DNA from: Bacteroidales bacterium | GTDB lineage: Bacteria > Bacteroidota > Bacteroidia > Bacteroidales > UBA7960 | Length of the DNA: 15,158 bases | Reading direction: 5' to 3' | NCBI GenBank assembly: GCA_003451785.1 | Contig: DMJL01000172.1 | Span: forward strand, 1-15,158 | Shown: positions 7,899-14,329 of the stretch, piece after piece | Numbering within the stretch: the stretch's first letter is position 1 | How the letters are laid out: each line of letters begins with the position of its first letter | Program-made: the position numbers and the translations under genes | The notes under the pieces: generated by a model | Seen by the model: the letters and a program-made list of their open reading frames with translations, nothing else | Databases searched by the model: none | Told to the model about the DNA's origin: nothing

Positions 7899-7950
7899 GG
7901 GGTGAATGATTTTTCTTATGGGGTGAAAAAATAATATTTGGGGTAAATGA
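7899..7950. promoter_or_regulatory. Three direct repeats, candidate LytTR binding sites
   Basis: GGGGTGAATGA (7899-7909), GGGGTGAAAAA (7920-7930) and GGGGTAAATGA (7940-7950) repeat at 21 and 20 bases, about two helical turns, which places the boxes on one face of the DNA. LytTR proteins such as AgrA and ComE bind direct repeats with start-to-start spacing near 21 bases, and a LytTR gene starts about 100 bases downstream. The third box covers the position where a -33 element would lie for the -7 box TAAATTTG at 7968-7975. That this is the regulator's own operator is an inference. Confidence 0.45.
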
Positions 7951-7967
7951 AATAGTAGTTTTTTGCA

Positions 7968-8007
7968 TAAATTTGCTCGATAATGCATTTATATTCTCCT
8001 ATGTTTG
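7968..8007 (+). promoter_or_regulatory. -7 box candidates for the LytTR regulator gene
   Basis: Two exact TAnnTTTG matches precede the regulator on the plus strand: TAAATTTG (7968-7975) and TATGTTTG (8000-8007). The first has no TTG at normal spacing but lies 17 bases after the third GGGGTGA-like box. The second has a TTG (7973-7975) 24 bases upstream, slightly too far. Leaders would be about 75 or 40 bases. Which one is used cannot be told from the sequence. Confidence 0.42.
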
Positions 8008-8053
8008 TAGTAGTTTTCCACACCATAAGTAAAACACCTTACCCACGCAGATT

Positions 8054-8893
8054 ATGGCCAAATTGGTACCGGAGTATTTTGTAAATCGCCGAAATGTTAC
8101 TATTCAGATACTTTTCACCACAGTGTTTGCGTATTTTTTTATCAATGTTTACCAGCCGTTTGGGTCAAAAGATTGGTACGCCGTAAGTTGGTGGGTATTT
8201 TCGTTTGTGAGCGGATTGATAGTTTTAGCTGGTATGCTTGTGGTTTTGGCGAGTAGGATTATCATGTTTATAGTAAAGAAATACCGCCCAATTACAATTC
8301 AGTACTATTTAATAATGATTGTAGCTGAGATTGTTTTAAAAGGAGCCTTGTACACATTTCTTGAACGAATAGCTTTGGAAGATAACACACCATTTCTGCC
8401 GTCCATGGTTTTGGCAGTGCAGAACACTTCTCTCATTCTGCTTATACCGTATTTAATTAGTACGCTGTTTTTTGCATGGTGGGAGAAAAAAGTAAACTTA
8501 GAAACCCTCCTTCGTCAACTTCGATTCAAACCTCAATTTATACCATTTAAAGACGAAAATGGTTCGTTGAAATTAAGCATAAAATCCCACGATCTGGTAT
8601 ATCTGGAAGCCAGCGATAATTATGTGATTGTTCATTACCAATCGGGAGATGGTCATAAGAAATACATGCTGCGAAACACCTTAAAAAATTTAGAGCAGCA
8701 AATGGAAGGCTATCCATTACTTCGATGTCATCGTTCGTATATGGTTAATTTCGACCAGATTAAAATGCTAAAACGGGATAGTAGCCAATTAAATTTATGG
8801 CTCGACGACCAAGGCTCAATTTCCATTCCTGTTTCTAAAACCTACGCACAAACAGTTTCTGAAGCCATGTCAAAACTTCGCCCTTGGAGATAA
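8054..8893 (+). CDS. Membrane-anchored LytTR-family DNA-binding regulator
   Basis: This 279-residue protein joins an N-terminal membrane domain to a C-terminal LytTR DNA-binding domain, with no receiver domain. Four hydrophobic segments are visible, at roughly residues 15-35, 43-75, 82-104 and 118-143. A short linker (WWEKKVNLETLLRQLRFKP, 142-160) leads into the LytTR domain at about 168-275. That domain has the hallmarks DLVYLEASDNYVIVH (180-194), KKYMLRNTLKNLEQQM (202-217), LLRCHRSYMVNFDQI (222-236) and ISIPVSKTYA (256-265). Bacteroidota commonly have such membrane LytTR proteins without a known stimulus. The ATG at 8054 starts a basic, cytoplasmic N-terminus. It is transcribed away from the DUF6051 hydrolase gene, and the shared upstream region carries three spaced direct repeats, so autoregulation and control of the hydrolase are plausible but unproven. 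No obvious terminator follows. Confidence 0.85.
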   Translation: MAKLVPEYFVNRRNVTIQILFTTVFAYFFINVYQPFGSKDWYAVSWWVFSFVSGLIVLAGMLVVLASRIIMFIVKKYRPITIQYYLIMIVAEIVLKGALYTFLERIALEDNTPFLPSMVLAVQNTSLILLIPYLISTLFFAWWEKKVNLETLLRQLRFKPQFIPFKDENGSLKLSIKSHDLVYLEASDNYVIVHYQSGDGHKKYMLRNTLKNLEQQMEGYPLLRCHRSYMVNFDQIKMLKRDSSQLNLWLDDQGSISIPVSKTYAQTVSEAMSKLRPWR

Positions 8894-9050
8894 TGAGGTA
8901 AGGGAATGGCTACAATTGGGACTAAAGTTATAATATTATTGAGTTTTCTTGAAATCTTCAATTCCTTTGGGTTTGGTTCTATCGCATTGCGGAATTTTTA
9001 ATCCGCCCAGTTTGTAAGGTCTTAAGCCCGTTTGTCTTTTTTCATTCTTC

Positions 9051-9080
9051 CCCCGACCTAAAGGGCGGGGTTACTACATA
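9051..9080 (+). repeat. Palindromic intergenic repeat, copy 1
   Basis: CCCCGACCTAAAGGGCGGGG is a 20-base near-palindrome followed by TTACTACATA. It matches the copy at 9417-9446. Relative to the implied perfect palindrome (CCCCGACCT, AA, AGGTCGGGG) this copy has one mismatch in the right arm. Confidence 0.65.
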
Positions 9081-9086
9081 TTTTGC

Positions 9087-9161
9087 AACCGCGTAGGGGT
9101 GAGATATTCATAGAAAAATATCCAACAACGACCCTACAAACCCCGTAGGGGTGATATAGAG
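9087..9161 (+). repeat. Two-unit tandem intergenic repeat, 52-base period
   Basis: AACCGCGTAGGGGTGA leads into TATTCATAGAAAAATA (first unit, from 9087), and 52 bases later AACCCCGTAGGGGTGA leads into TATAGAG (second unit, from 9139). The same arrangement occurs on the opposite strand at 4734-4811. The shared order, period and TATAGA ending show these are copies of one repeat family. Confidence 0.6.
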
Positions 9162-9207
9162 CCAATTTGGGCGGTGGTTGCATTGCCGTTACAAAGAAGA
9201 TTCTATT

Positions 9208-9330
9208 TTGTCATCCTGACCGAAGGGAAGGATATGGGTTTATGGTGTTAAAGAGATGCTTCCCTTCGACACTTCGACTGAGCTCAATGGAGCCCTTGCT
9301 CAGTTCAAGCACGTCGTTCAGAATGACAAT
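9208..9330. repeat. MITE-like or REP-like element with imperfect terminal inverted repeats
   Basis: The ends TTGTCATCCTGACCG (from 9208) and CGTTCAGAATGACAA (ending 9329) are imperfect inverted repeats. Inside, CGAAGGGAAG (9221-9230) pairs perfectly with CTTCCCTTCG (9259-9268), and ACTGAGC (9277-9283) pairs with GCTCAGT (9298-9304). The TCATcCTGA...TCAGaATGA layout recalls a dispersed hairpin element found in many Bacteroidota genomes, recognised from memory. It encodes nothing. Confidence 0.6.
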
Positions 9331-9416
9331 GGATAATTGCAAGTAGCTAATAAACCGAATATAATCCCGCCCGAAAAGGCAGGGCTAAAGGCCTATTTTT
9401 TATTATTCATTTTATT

Positions 9417-9446
9417 CCCCGAACTAAAGGTCGGGGTTAATACATG
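9417..9446 (+). repeat. Palindromic intergenic repeat, copy 2
   Basis: CCCCGAACTAAAGGTCGGGG followed by TTAATACATG matches the copy at 9051-9080, in the same orientation. The single mismatch from a perfect palindrome is in the left arm here and in the right arm in the other copy, as expected for independent decay from a perfect ancestor. Similar T-rich sequence (TTCATT) precedes both. Confidence 0.65.
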
Positions 9447-9637
9447 ATTTTTTTACCCTATGGGTTGGTTTGCAACTACTTTGCTGGATTAATGCAAGTT
9501 GGGATGTTTTTAATAAATCGGCTAAATTCACAAAACACCATAACCACCTACAATGGAAATACTAATTCTACGGTGAATTTTATGCCTCAAATTCATCCGT
9601 AGGAATCCAAAATCGCAATTACTTTGGTAACTTTGGC

Positions 9638-9661
9638 ATCCAAAATCCTCCCGTTTTGGAT
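9638..9661. promoter_or_regulatory. Inverted repeat just upstream of lolD
   Basis: ATCCAAAA (9638-9645) and TTTTGGAT (9654-9661) form a perfect 8-base inverted repeat around an 8-base centre, ending 25 bases before the lolD start. The left arm is also half of a direct repeat (ATCCAAAATC at 9605-9614 and 9638-9647). There is no T tract, so it is not a plain terminator. It could be an operator or a leader hairpin. Confidence 0.3.
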
Positions 9662-9686
9662 ACTTTACAAGGAATAATCCACGCCA

Positions 9687-10364
9687 ATGAGTCAAAAAAT
9701 CGAAAATCCCATTATACAGGTTACCAATCTGCATAAATCCTATGGTTCTCTGAAAGTTTTAAAGGGTATAGACCTGAGCATACAACCCGGTGAAATCGTA
9801 TCGGTGGTTGGTGCCTCTGGGGCAGGCAAATCAACATTGTTGCATATTATGGGAACATTGGACCCTTTTGACTCTGGGGAAGTAATTATCAAAGGTCTAA
9901 ATATTAAAGGGTTGGGCGATCAAAAGCTTTCTTACTTTCGCAACCAAAACATTGGATTTGTTTTTCAGTTTCATCATTTATTGCCTGAGTTCACAGCCAT
10001 AGAGAATGTTTGCATCCCTGCCTTCATTGGAGGAGCCGGCAAGGTAGAGGCTGAAAAGAAAGCACTCAAGCTGCTTACAATGATGGGATTATCCGGTAGA
10101 ATCCAACACAAACCTTCGGAGCTTTCTGGTGGTGAGCAACAGCGCGTGGCAGTAGCCCGGGCATTGATAAACGATCCTGCTGTGATTTTGGCCGATGAGC
10201 CAAGTGGTAATCTGGACTCCCAAACTTCTAAAGAGTTGCATGATTTGTTCTTTTCCCTTCGCGATAGTATTGGGCAAACTTTTGTAATTGTAACCCACAA
10301 CAACGAACTGGCAAGCCTTGCCGATCGCAAAATAACCATTCGTGATGGTATGATCGGTCTTTAA
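9687..10364 (+). CDS. lolD: ABC transporter ATP-binding protein, LolD type
   Basis: This is the ATPase subunit of a LolCDE-like transporter, which releases lipoproteins from the inner membrane; related MacB-type systems move other substrates. All nucleotide-binding motifs are intact in 225 residues: Walker A GASGAGKST (42-50), Q-loop FVFQFHHLLPEFTAIENV (91-108), signature LSGGEQQRVAVARAL (146-160), Walker B VILADEPSGNLD (166-177) and the H-loop VTHN (202-205). The HHLLPEFTAIEN stretch and LLHIMGTLDP are characteristic of Bacteroidota LolD. The ATG at 9687 gives the standard N-terminus. No permease gene is adjacent, so LolC/E partners must lie elsewhere, which is common in this phylum. The gene converges on ligA with only 38 bases between stop codons and no clear terminator. 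Confidence 0.85.
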   Translation: MSQKIENPIIQVTNLHKSYGSLKVLKGIDLSIQPGEIVSVVGASGAGKSTLLHIMGTLDPFDSGEVIIKGLNIKGLGDQKLSYFRNQNIGFVFQFHHLLPEFTAIENVCIPAFIGGAGKVEAEKKALKLLTMMGLSGRIQHKPSELSGGEQQRVAVARALINDPAVILADEPSGNLDSQTSKELHDLFFSLRDSIGQTFVIVTHNNELASLADRKITIRDGMIGL

Positions 10365-10402
10365 ACGCTTCGAGAAAGGTCGTATTATTTCAGGGTTAAG
10401 GG

Positions 10403-12484
10403 TTAAAAGTCGAGACTTAGTTGGGAAGAAGATTTTTTGACTAACAATTGTTCAAACTCTTGCTCAGAAATAATTTTCACACCAAGGCTTTCTGCCTTCT
10501 TTCTTTTTTCGGGACCCATATTTTCGCCTGCTACTAAGAATGAAGTTTTTGCAGATACGGAACCAGCCGTTTTTCCGCCGTGTTGCTCTATGAGTTGCTT
10601 AATCTCGTCGCGAGAGTATTTAGCAAACACTCCCGATACCACTAAAACCTTTCCCGATAGTATTCCTGTTGAGGATACTGCTTTATGGCTTGAAGTAAAC
10701 TGCAGACCCGAACTTTGCAATCGTTTAATCATTGCTGTGTTTGCGGAGTCTTCAAAATAATCTAAGATGCTTTGGGCAAGTTTATCGCCCACATCGGGCA
10801 CTGCAACTAAATCGTCGAATCGGGCTTGCATCAAATTATCCAGATTCTGAAAATGCACGGCTATTTTGCGTGCCATGGTTTCACCTAATAGTTTGATACC
10901 CAACGCAAATAAAACTCTTTCAAAAGGAACTTCTTTGGATTTCGCAATGGCTTCCAAAATGTTGGCTGCGGTTTTTTCTCTGAATGTTATTTTCTTTGTT
11001 GTTAATGTTTCGTCGTCCACTACAATCTTTTCCAAACCAAAGAGTTGATCGAATCGTAAATCGTACAAATCAGCAAGATTCGAAATTAGCCCTTTTTCTA
11101 ATAGCACTTCTATGCGCCCCTCGCCCAAAGTTTCAATGTTCATAGCGCGTCGAGCTATAAAATGTTCAAATTTACCCTGTATCTGGGGTAGGCACGATTG
11201 GCTGTTTGGGCAGAAATACAATGCCTCTCCATCTATCCGTTGCAGTGCAGTACTGCAGTGTGGGCAGTGGGTAGCAAATGTAATGGGCAAAGCATCGCGT
11301 TGCCGTGCATCCAATTGAACTCCGGTGATTTTGGGTATTATATCTCCGCCTTTTTCCACAAATACCAGATCACCATAATACAGATCCAACTCTTGCATCT
11401 TATCTGCATTGTATAGGGAGGCTCGTTTTACCATGGTTCCGGCTACCAGCACCGGCTCAAGGTTTGCCACGGGCGTAATGGCCCCTGTGCGTCCTACCTG
11501 ATAAGTTACATCCTTGAGCTTAGTTGTGGCTTGTTCGGGTTTGAACTTGTAAGCGATAGCCCAACGGGGTGATTTGGATGTAGCTCCCAATTGCTGCTGA
11601 TAAGTAAGGCTATTAACCTTCACAACAGCACCATCAATGTCGAACGGAAGATCTTGCCTCAGGCTTTCGAGATAATTAATATGTAGCAAAACTTCTTCAA
11701 TCCCATTGCATTTTTTGGAGTAATCCGATATTTTGAACCCCATATCCTTGAGCCACAAAAGGCGTTGGTAATGCTCGGTAATGGTTGGTGTATCGGTCGC
11801 AAAGCTATAAACATAGCAATCGAGATTCCGCTTAGCCACAATGGCAGAGTCTTGCATTTTTAAACTTCCCGATGCAGCATTGCGCGGATTTGCAAATGGT
11901 TCCTCAAGATTAGCTAATTTTTCGGTATTAATTTTTATAAAACTTGCATGGGGAAGAAACACCTCGCCTCTAACTTCAAATTCTGAGGGTATTTCTTGAT
12001 GTGAAATAACTAATGGAAGGCTTTTTATGGTTTTAATATTTGCCGTTACATCATCGCCTTGTAATCCATCGCCTCGGGTTGCAGCTCTATGCAATTTCCC
12101 ATTCTTATACAGGATGCTAATGGCGGCTCCATCGAACTTTAACTCGCACACATACTCCAACACATCTATGCCCAATAGTTTTCTTATTCTTAAATCAAAT
12201 TCCTGCAATTCTGCCAGTGTGTAGCTATTGCTCAGAGACAACATGGGAAAGTTGTGTTGCACAACAGGAAATTTTCGAGTAATCTCGCCACCTACTTTTT
12301 GGCTTGGTGAGTGAGCATCGAAAAACATTGGATAGGATTTCTCTAAGGCGATAAGCTCTTGCAAAAGATTATCAAATTCTATGTCGCTAACCGATGGTTT
12401 ATCCAGCACATAATACTCGTAATTGAATCTGTTAAGTTTATCTCGCAAGAATAGTATCCGTTCCTTAGCAAGTTCGTTTTCCAT
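10403..12484 (-). CDS. ligA: NAD-dependent DNA ligase LigA
   Basis: LigA seals nicks during replication and repair using NAD+. The 693-residue chain has the full bacterial architecture. An N-terminal Ia domain (YYVLDKPSVSDIEFD, 24-38) precedes the adenylation domain, with the AMP-accepting Lys116 in ELKFDG (114-119) and TRGDGLQGDDVT (136-147). The OB-fold region includes VGRTGAITPVA (330-340). A zinc finger has Cys407, Cys410, Cys425 and Cys431 in the usual 2-14-5 spacing. Helix-hairpin-helix repeats span about 440-590, and a BRCT domain lies at about 609-685 (GKVLVVSGVF). An open frame runs up to 12607, but it overlaps the neighbour's end and a strong terminator; MENELAKERILFLRDKLN from 12484 is the proper start. 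The promoter is unclear: TAATTTTA beside the terminator is the best candidate -7 box. Confidence 0.96.
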   Translation of the reverse strand: MENELAKERILFLRDKLNRFNYEYYVLDKPSVSDIEFDNLLQELIALEKSYPMFFDAHSPSQKVGGEITRKFPVVQHNFPMLSLSNSYTLAELQEFDLRIRKLLGIDVLEYVCELKFDGAAISILYKNGKLHRAATRGDGLQGDDVTANIKTIKSLPLVISHQEIPSEFEVRGEVFLPHASFIKINTEKLANLEEPFANPRNAASGSLKMQDSAIVAKRNLDCYVYSFATDTPTITEHYQRLLWLKDMGFKISDYSKKCNGIEEVLLHINYLESLRQDLPFDIDGAVVKVNSLTYQQQLGATSKSPRWAIAYKFKPEQATTKLKDVTYQVGRTGAITPVANLEPVLVAGTMVKRASLYNADKMQELDLYYGDLVFVEKGGDIIPKITGVQLDARQRDALPITFATHCPHCSTALQRIDGEALYFCPNSQSCLPQIQGKFEHFIARRAMNIETLGEGRIEVLLEKGLISNLADLYDLRFDQLFGLEKIVVDDETLTTKKITFREKTAANILEAIAKSKEVPFERVLFALGIKLLGETMARKIAVHFQNLDNLMQARFDDLVAVPDVGDKLAQSILDYFEDSANTAMIKRLQSSGLQFTSSHKAVSSTGILSGKVLVVSGVFAKYSRDEIKQLIEQHGGKTAGSVSAKTSFLVAGENMGPEKRKKAESLGVKIISEQEFEQLLVKKSSSQLSLDF

Positions 12485-12510
12485 GTTTTGGGTTGCAATT
12501 TTGGGTAAAA

Positions 12511-12540
12511 TTAAAAAAAAATGGCCGGAAACCCGGCCAA
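12511..12540 (-). terminator. Strong Rho-independent terminator of the universal stress protein gene
   Basis: On the minus strand TGGCCGG (12533-12539) pairs perfectly with CCGGCCA (12522-12528) around a GTTT loop and is followed directly by a run of nine T. It begins 22 bases after the universal stress protein stop and ends 27 bases before the ligA ATG, so it insulates ligA from upstream transcription. Confidence 0.88.
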
Positions 12541-12561
12541 TAAATTGATCGCAAGCTATAC

Positions 12562-13413
12562 TTATAGCCCTCCAACTATCCGATTCATGTTCTTTGCATT
12601 CACACACAGAACGGTAATCCCTTCCTTGTTGTAAATAATATTTTCTTCAGGGAGCTGCAATGGCGACCAGGTAAACTTCTCGGGATCGGTATTCAAGATT
12701 ATGGCATCTGCGTTAATATTCTTAGCGTGTTCTACAACTGCATTCTCAAAACCGTTGAGTTTGGTGTATTTTTCAAAAGTAAAAGTTGCATTGTGGTCTT
12801 TCAATATTTTTTCTATTTGGCTCCACGCTGCCTTTGTGCGATTTACATTAGGATCATTTTCGGGCATGTAAACAAAGAAATGAAAGGTAGTGCCTGCAAT
12901 TTTTTGCAACTCCATCGCAATTTTTATCTTTTGCTTTGCACCCGGACAAGAATCCAATGGGAAAACAAAGTTTTTAAACCCTCCATTAGAAGCTGGCTTG
13001 TGAACAACAAAAATAGGAGCAGAGCATCGCGTAATTACTTTTATTGCATTTCCGCCCAACAGAAATTCGGTGCCCTTTTTGCCATGGGTTCCCATGAAAA
13101 CAAAGTCAGCATTGAGCGTTGAAGCGGTAGAACCTATGGTATCAAAGATATTGCCTTCGGGCAAAACATAACTTGCTTCAATATCATAATCTTCCTGAAC
13201 TTTGTTGCATATCTGTTGCATACATTCGTTCATGGTTTTGGTACACTTCTTTTCCTTGCGCAATCTAGCCTTGGTGTCTTTAGTAACTACATGCAACACC
13301 ATCAACCTGCCGTTGATAAGTTTGGTGAATTCAGCAGCATTATCAACGGAATACTGACCAATTGGAGTAAAATCGGTAGCGGCAATAATCACCTTTTTGT
13401 TCACCTGATTCAT
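12562..13413 (-). CDS. Tandem-domain universal stress protein (UspA family)
   Basis: UspA-family proteins are cytoplasmic and help cells survive stress or starvation; the molecular action is usually unknown. This 283-residue protein has two Usp domains. The first (about 5-140) begins KKVIIAATDFTPIGQYSVDNA and ends with a nucleotide-binding loop GTHGKKGTEFLLGGN (108-122), which fits G-2x-G-9x-G except that Asn122 replaces the usual Ser/Thr, then SAPIFVVHKP. The second (about 145-275) keeps the fold pattern (NADAIILNTD, GITVLCVNA) but lacks the glycine loop, so it probably does not bind ATP. I chose ATG 13413 because the ten extra residues from 13443 are hydrophobic and atypical. It lies 85 bases downstream of the HD gene and ends at a strong terminator, so it may be the last gene of its transcript. 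Confidence 0.85.
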   Translation of the reverse strand: MNQVNKKVIIAATDFTPIGQYSVDNAAEFTKLINGRLMVLHVVTKDTKARLRKEKKCTKTMNECMQQICNKVQEDYDIEASYVLPEGNIFDTIGSTASTLNADFVFMGTHGKKGTEFLLGGNAIKVITRCSAPIFVVHKPASNGGFKNFVFPLDSCPGAKQKIKIAMELQKIAGTTFHFFVYMPENDPNVNRTKAAWSQIEKILKDHNATFTFEKYTKLNGFENAVVEHAKNINADAIILNTDPEKFTWSPLQLPEENIIYNKEGITVLCVNAKNMNRIVGGL

Positions 13414-13498
13414 AATGAAAAGTATTTTAAGGAATAAAAGCACCTAAGCAGAATAGGAGCTACAAGTTACATAATATATGCAAATAAATATATACCTT

Positions 13499-14248
13499 CT
13501 AAATACATTTTCGGGTAGTAAACCTAAGATGTGCATCAATCATCTCAGTGAGTTCTTGAATCTGTTCAAAGTTTTTGCTTTTTTTGTGGTTGCGCAATTT
13601 TTGCGCTGAAAGAGTAAAGTATTTATGGTTGCGCATAAATTTGCTTTCCATCTCATACCAATCTTTAATAGGTATTTTTTTCCCGCTATTCTCACTCCAC
13701 TCCCTATGCAATCTAAGGGCTGTAATAAAAAAGTCGTCTCTGCCAAGATAATCCAAATCTGCATCGCACAATATTTCTTCTAATCGGCAAGTGGGCGATT
13801 GGGGCAAATTAGTAGCCATTATCAATTGACAAACTCTTGAGATAAACTCTTCGGGATATCTAAAAACTGTAAGTATTTTTCTTGCATAGCTGCAAGCATG
13901 AATCTCGTTGTTGTTGTATTCGAACATAAACCCTGTATCGTGAAAAAGGGCAGCTGTCCACAATAACTTCAATTCTTCTGCTTGCACTCCTTCATAAACA
14001 CATAGTAATTCAACTGCCTTGCAAACATCTTTTGTATGCTGTACATTGTGGTAATATAGTTGTGCAGGCAATTCCCTTTCGAGGGTAGAGAGCACTTGAG
14101 ATTTCATTAATAAGATTTCAGGAAATATCTCATCAAAGGGATAATTTCTTATATCCATTGAAACCAACGCGGTGGAATTCTCCGAATTAAGTATGCTACC
14201 CTCGATGGATTTGATATTTTTGAAATCAGGTTGTATCACAAATTCCAA
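13499..14248 (-). CDS. HD-domain protein, putative phosphohydrolase
   Basis: HD-superfamily proteins are metal-dependent, usually hydrolysing phosphate esters of nucleotides. In this 249-residue protein the metal-binding pattern is visible: His67/His71 in YYHNVQHTKDV (65-75), the His103-Asp104 pair in AALFHDTGF (99-107), and Asp162/Asp164 in CDADLDYLG (161-169). About 55 residues precede the domain and are unlike anything I recognise. Starts at 14158 (MDIRNYP) or 14107 (MKSQVL) would shorten or remove this stretch. I keep 14248 because a perfect -7 box lies 28 bases upstream of it. A lysine-rich C-terminus follows the domain (NHKKSKNFEQIQELTEMIDAHL). No signal peptide or membrane segment is seen. 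The substrate (cyclic nucleotide, nucleotide or other) cannot be inferred. The usp gene follows after 85 bases in the same direction. Confidence 0.78.
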   Translation of the reverse strand: MEFVIQPDFKNIKSIEGSILNSENSTALVSMDIRNYPFDEIFPEILLMKSQVLSTLERELPAQLYYHNVQHTKDVCKAVELLCVYEGVQAEELKLLWTAALFHDTGFMFEYNNNEIHACSYARKILTVFRYPEEFISRVCQLIMATNLPQSPTCRLEEILCDADLDYLGRDDFFITALRLHREWSENSGKKIPIKDWYEMESKFMRNHKYFTLSAQKLRNHKKSKNFEQIQELTEMIDAHLRFTTRKCI

Positions 14249-14275
14249 ATAAATTGTTCTACAATTTTAGCCTCT

Positions 14276-14283
14276 CAAAAATA
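14276..14283 (-). promoter_or_regulatory. Possible -7 box for the HD-domain gene
   Basis: On the minus strand TATTTTTG matches TAnnTTTG exactly and lies 28 bases before the ATG at 14248. The -33 region is T-rich but has no TTG at the right spacing. The implied leader is about 20 bases. Confidence 0.33.
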
Positions 14284-14329
14284 ACGGTTAAGTGGTTAAA
14301 AAATTTTGCATATAGATGCCAAAACAAAA

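Larger units (their letters stand above)
8894..9686. other. 793-base repeat-rich intergenic region without a gene
   Basis: No coding sequence is convincing here on either strand. The first part has a GCGGA/TCCGC hairpin (8989-9006) that lacks a T tract. Palindromes, a tandem repeat and a MITE-like element follow and are listed separately. Other small structures are AGGC/GCCT followed by six T (about 9378-9400), ACCC/GGGT at 9455-9465, and an imperfect stem with arms CTACGG (9568-9573) and CCGTAG (9597-9602) extended by GAATTT/AAATTC. Direct repeats ATCCAAAATC at 9605-9614 and 9638-9647 precede lolD. The region looks like a landing site for small non-coding repeats rather than a decayed gene. 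Confidence 0.65.

Noticed and set aside
9087..9161. CRISPR-like repeat-spacer pattern
   Set aside because: Only two units, the second truncated, with imperfect repeats and no cas genes in the window; a similar module at another locus points to a dispersed repeat family.
9528..9734. 68-codon minus-strand open frame before lolD
   Set aside because: It overlaps the lolD start antisense, spans the inverted repeats, and has no recognisable motif or start context.
10391..10405. GGGTTAAGGGTTAA telomere-like repeat between lolD and ligA
   Set aside because: Only two units, overlapping the ligA stop codon; most simply a chance repeat in a short AT-rich gap.
12485..12607. Upstream extension of ligA to an earlier ATG
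   Set aside because: It would run through the 3' end of the usp gene and a strong terminator hairpin; the residues do not resemble LigA, and MENELAKERI at 12484 is the standard start.
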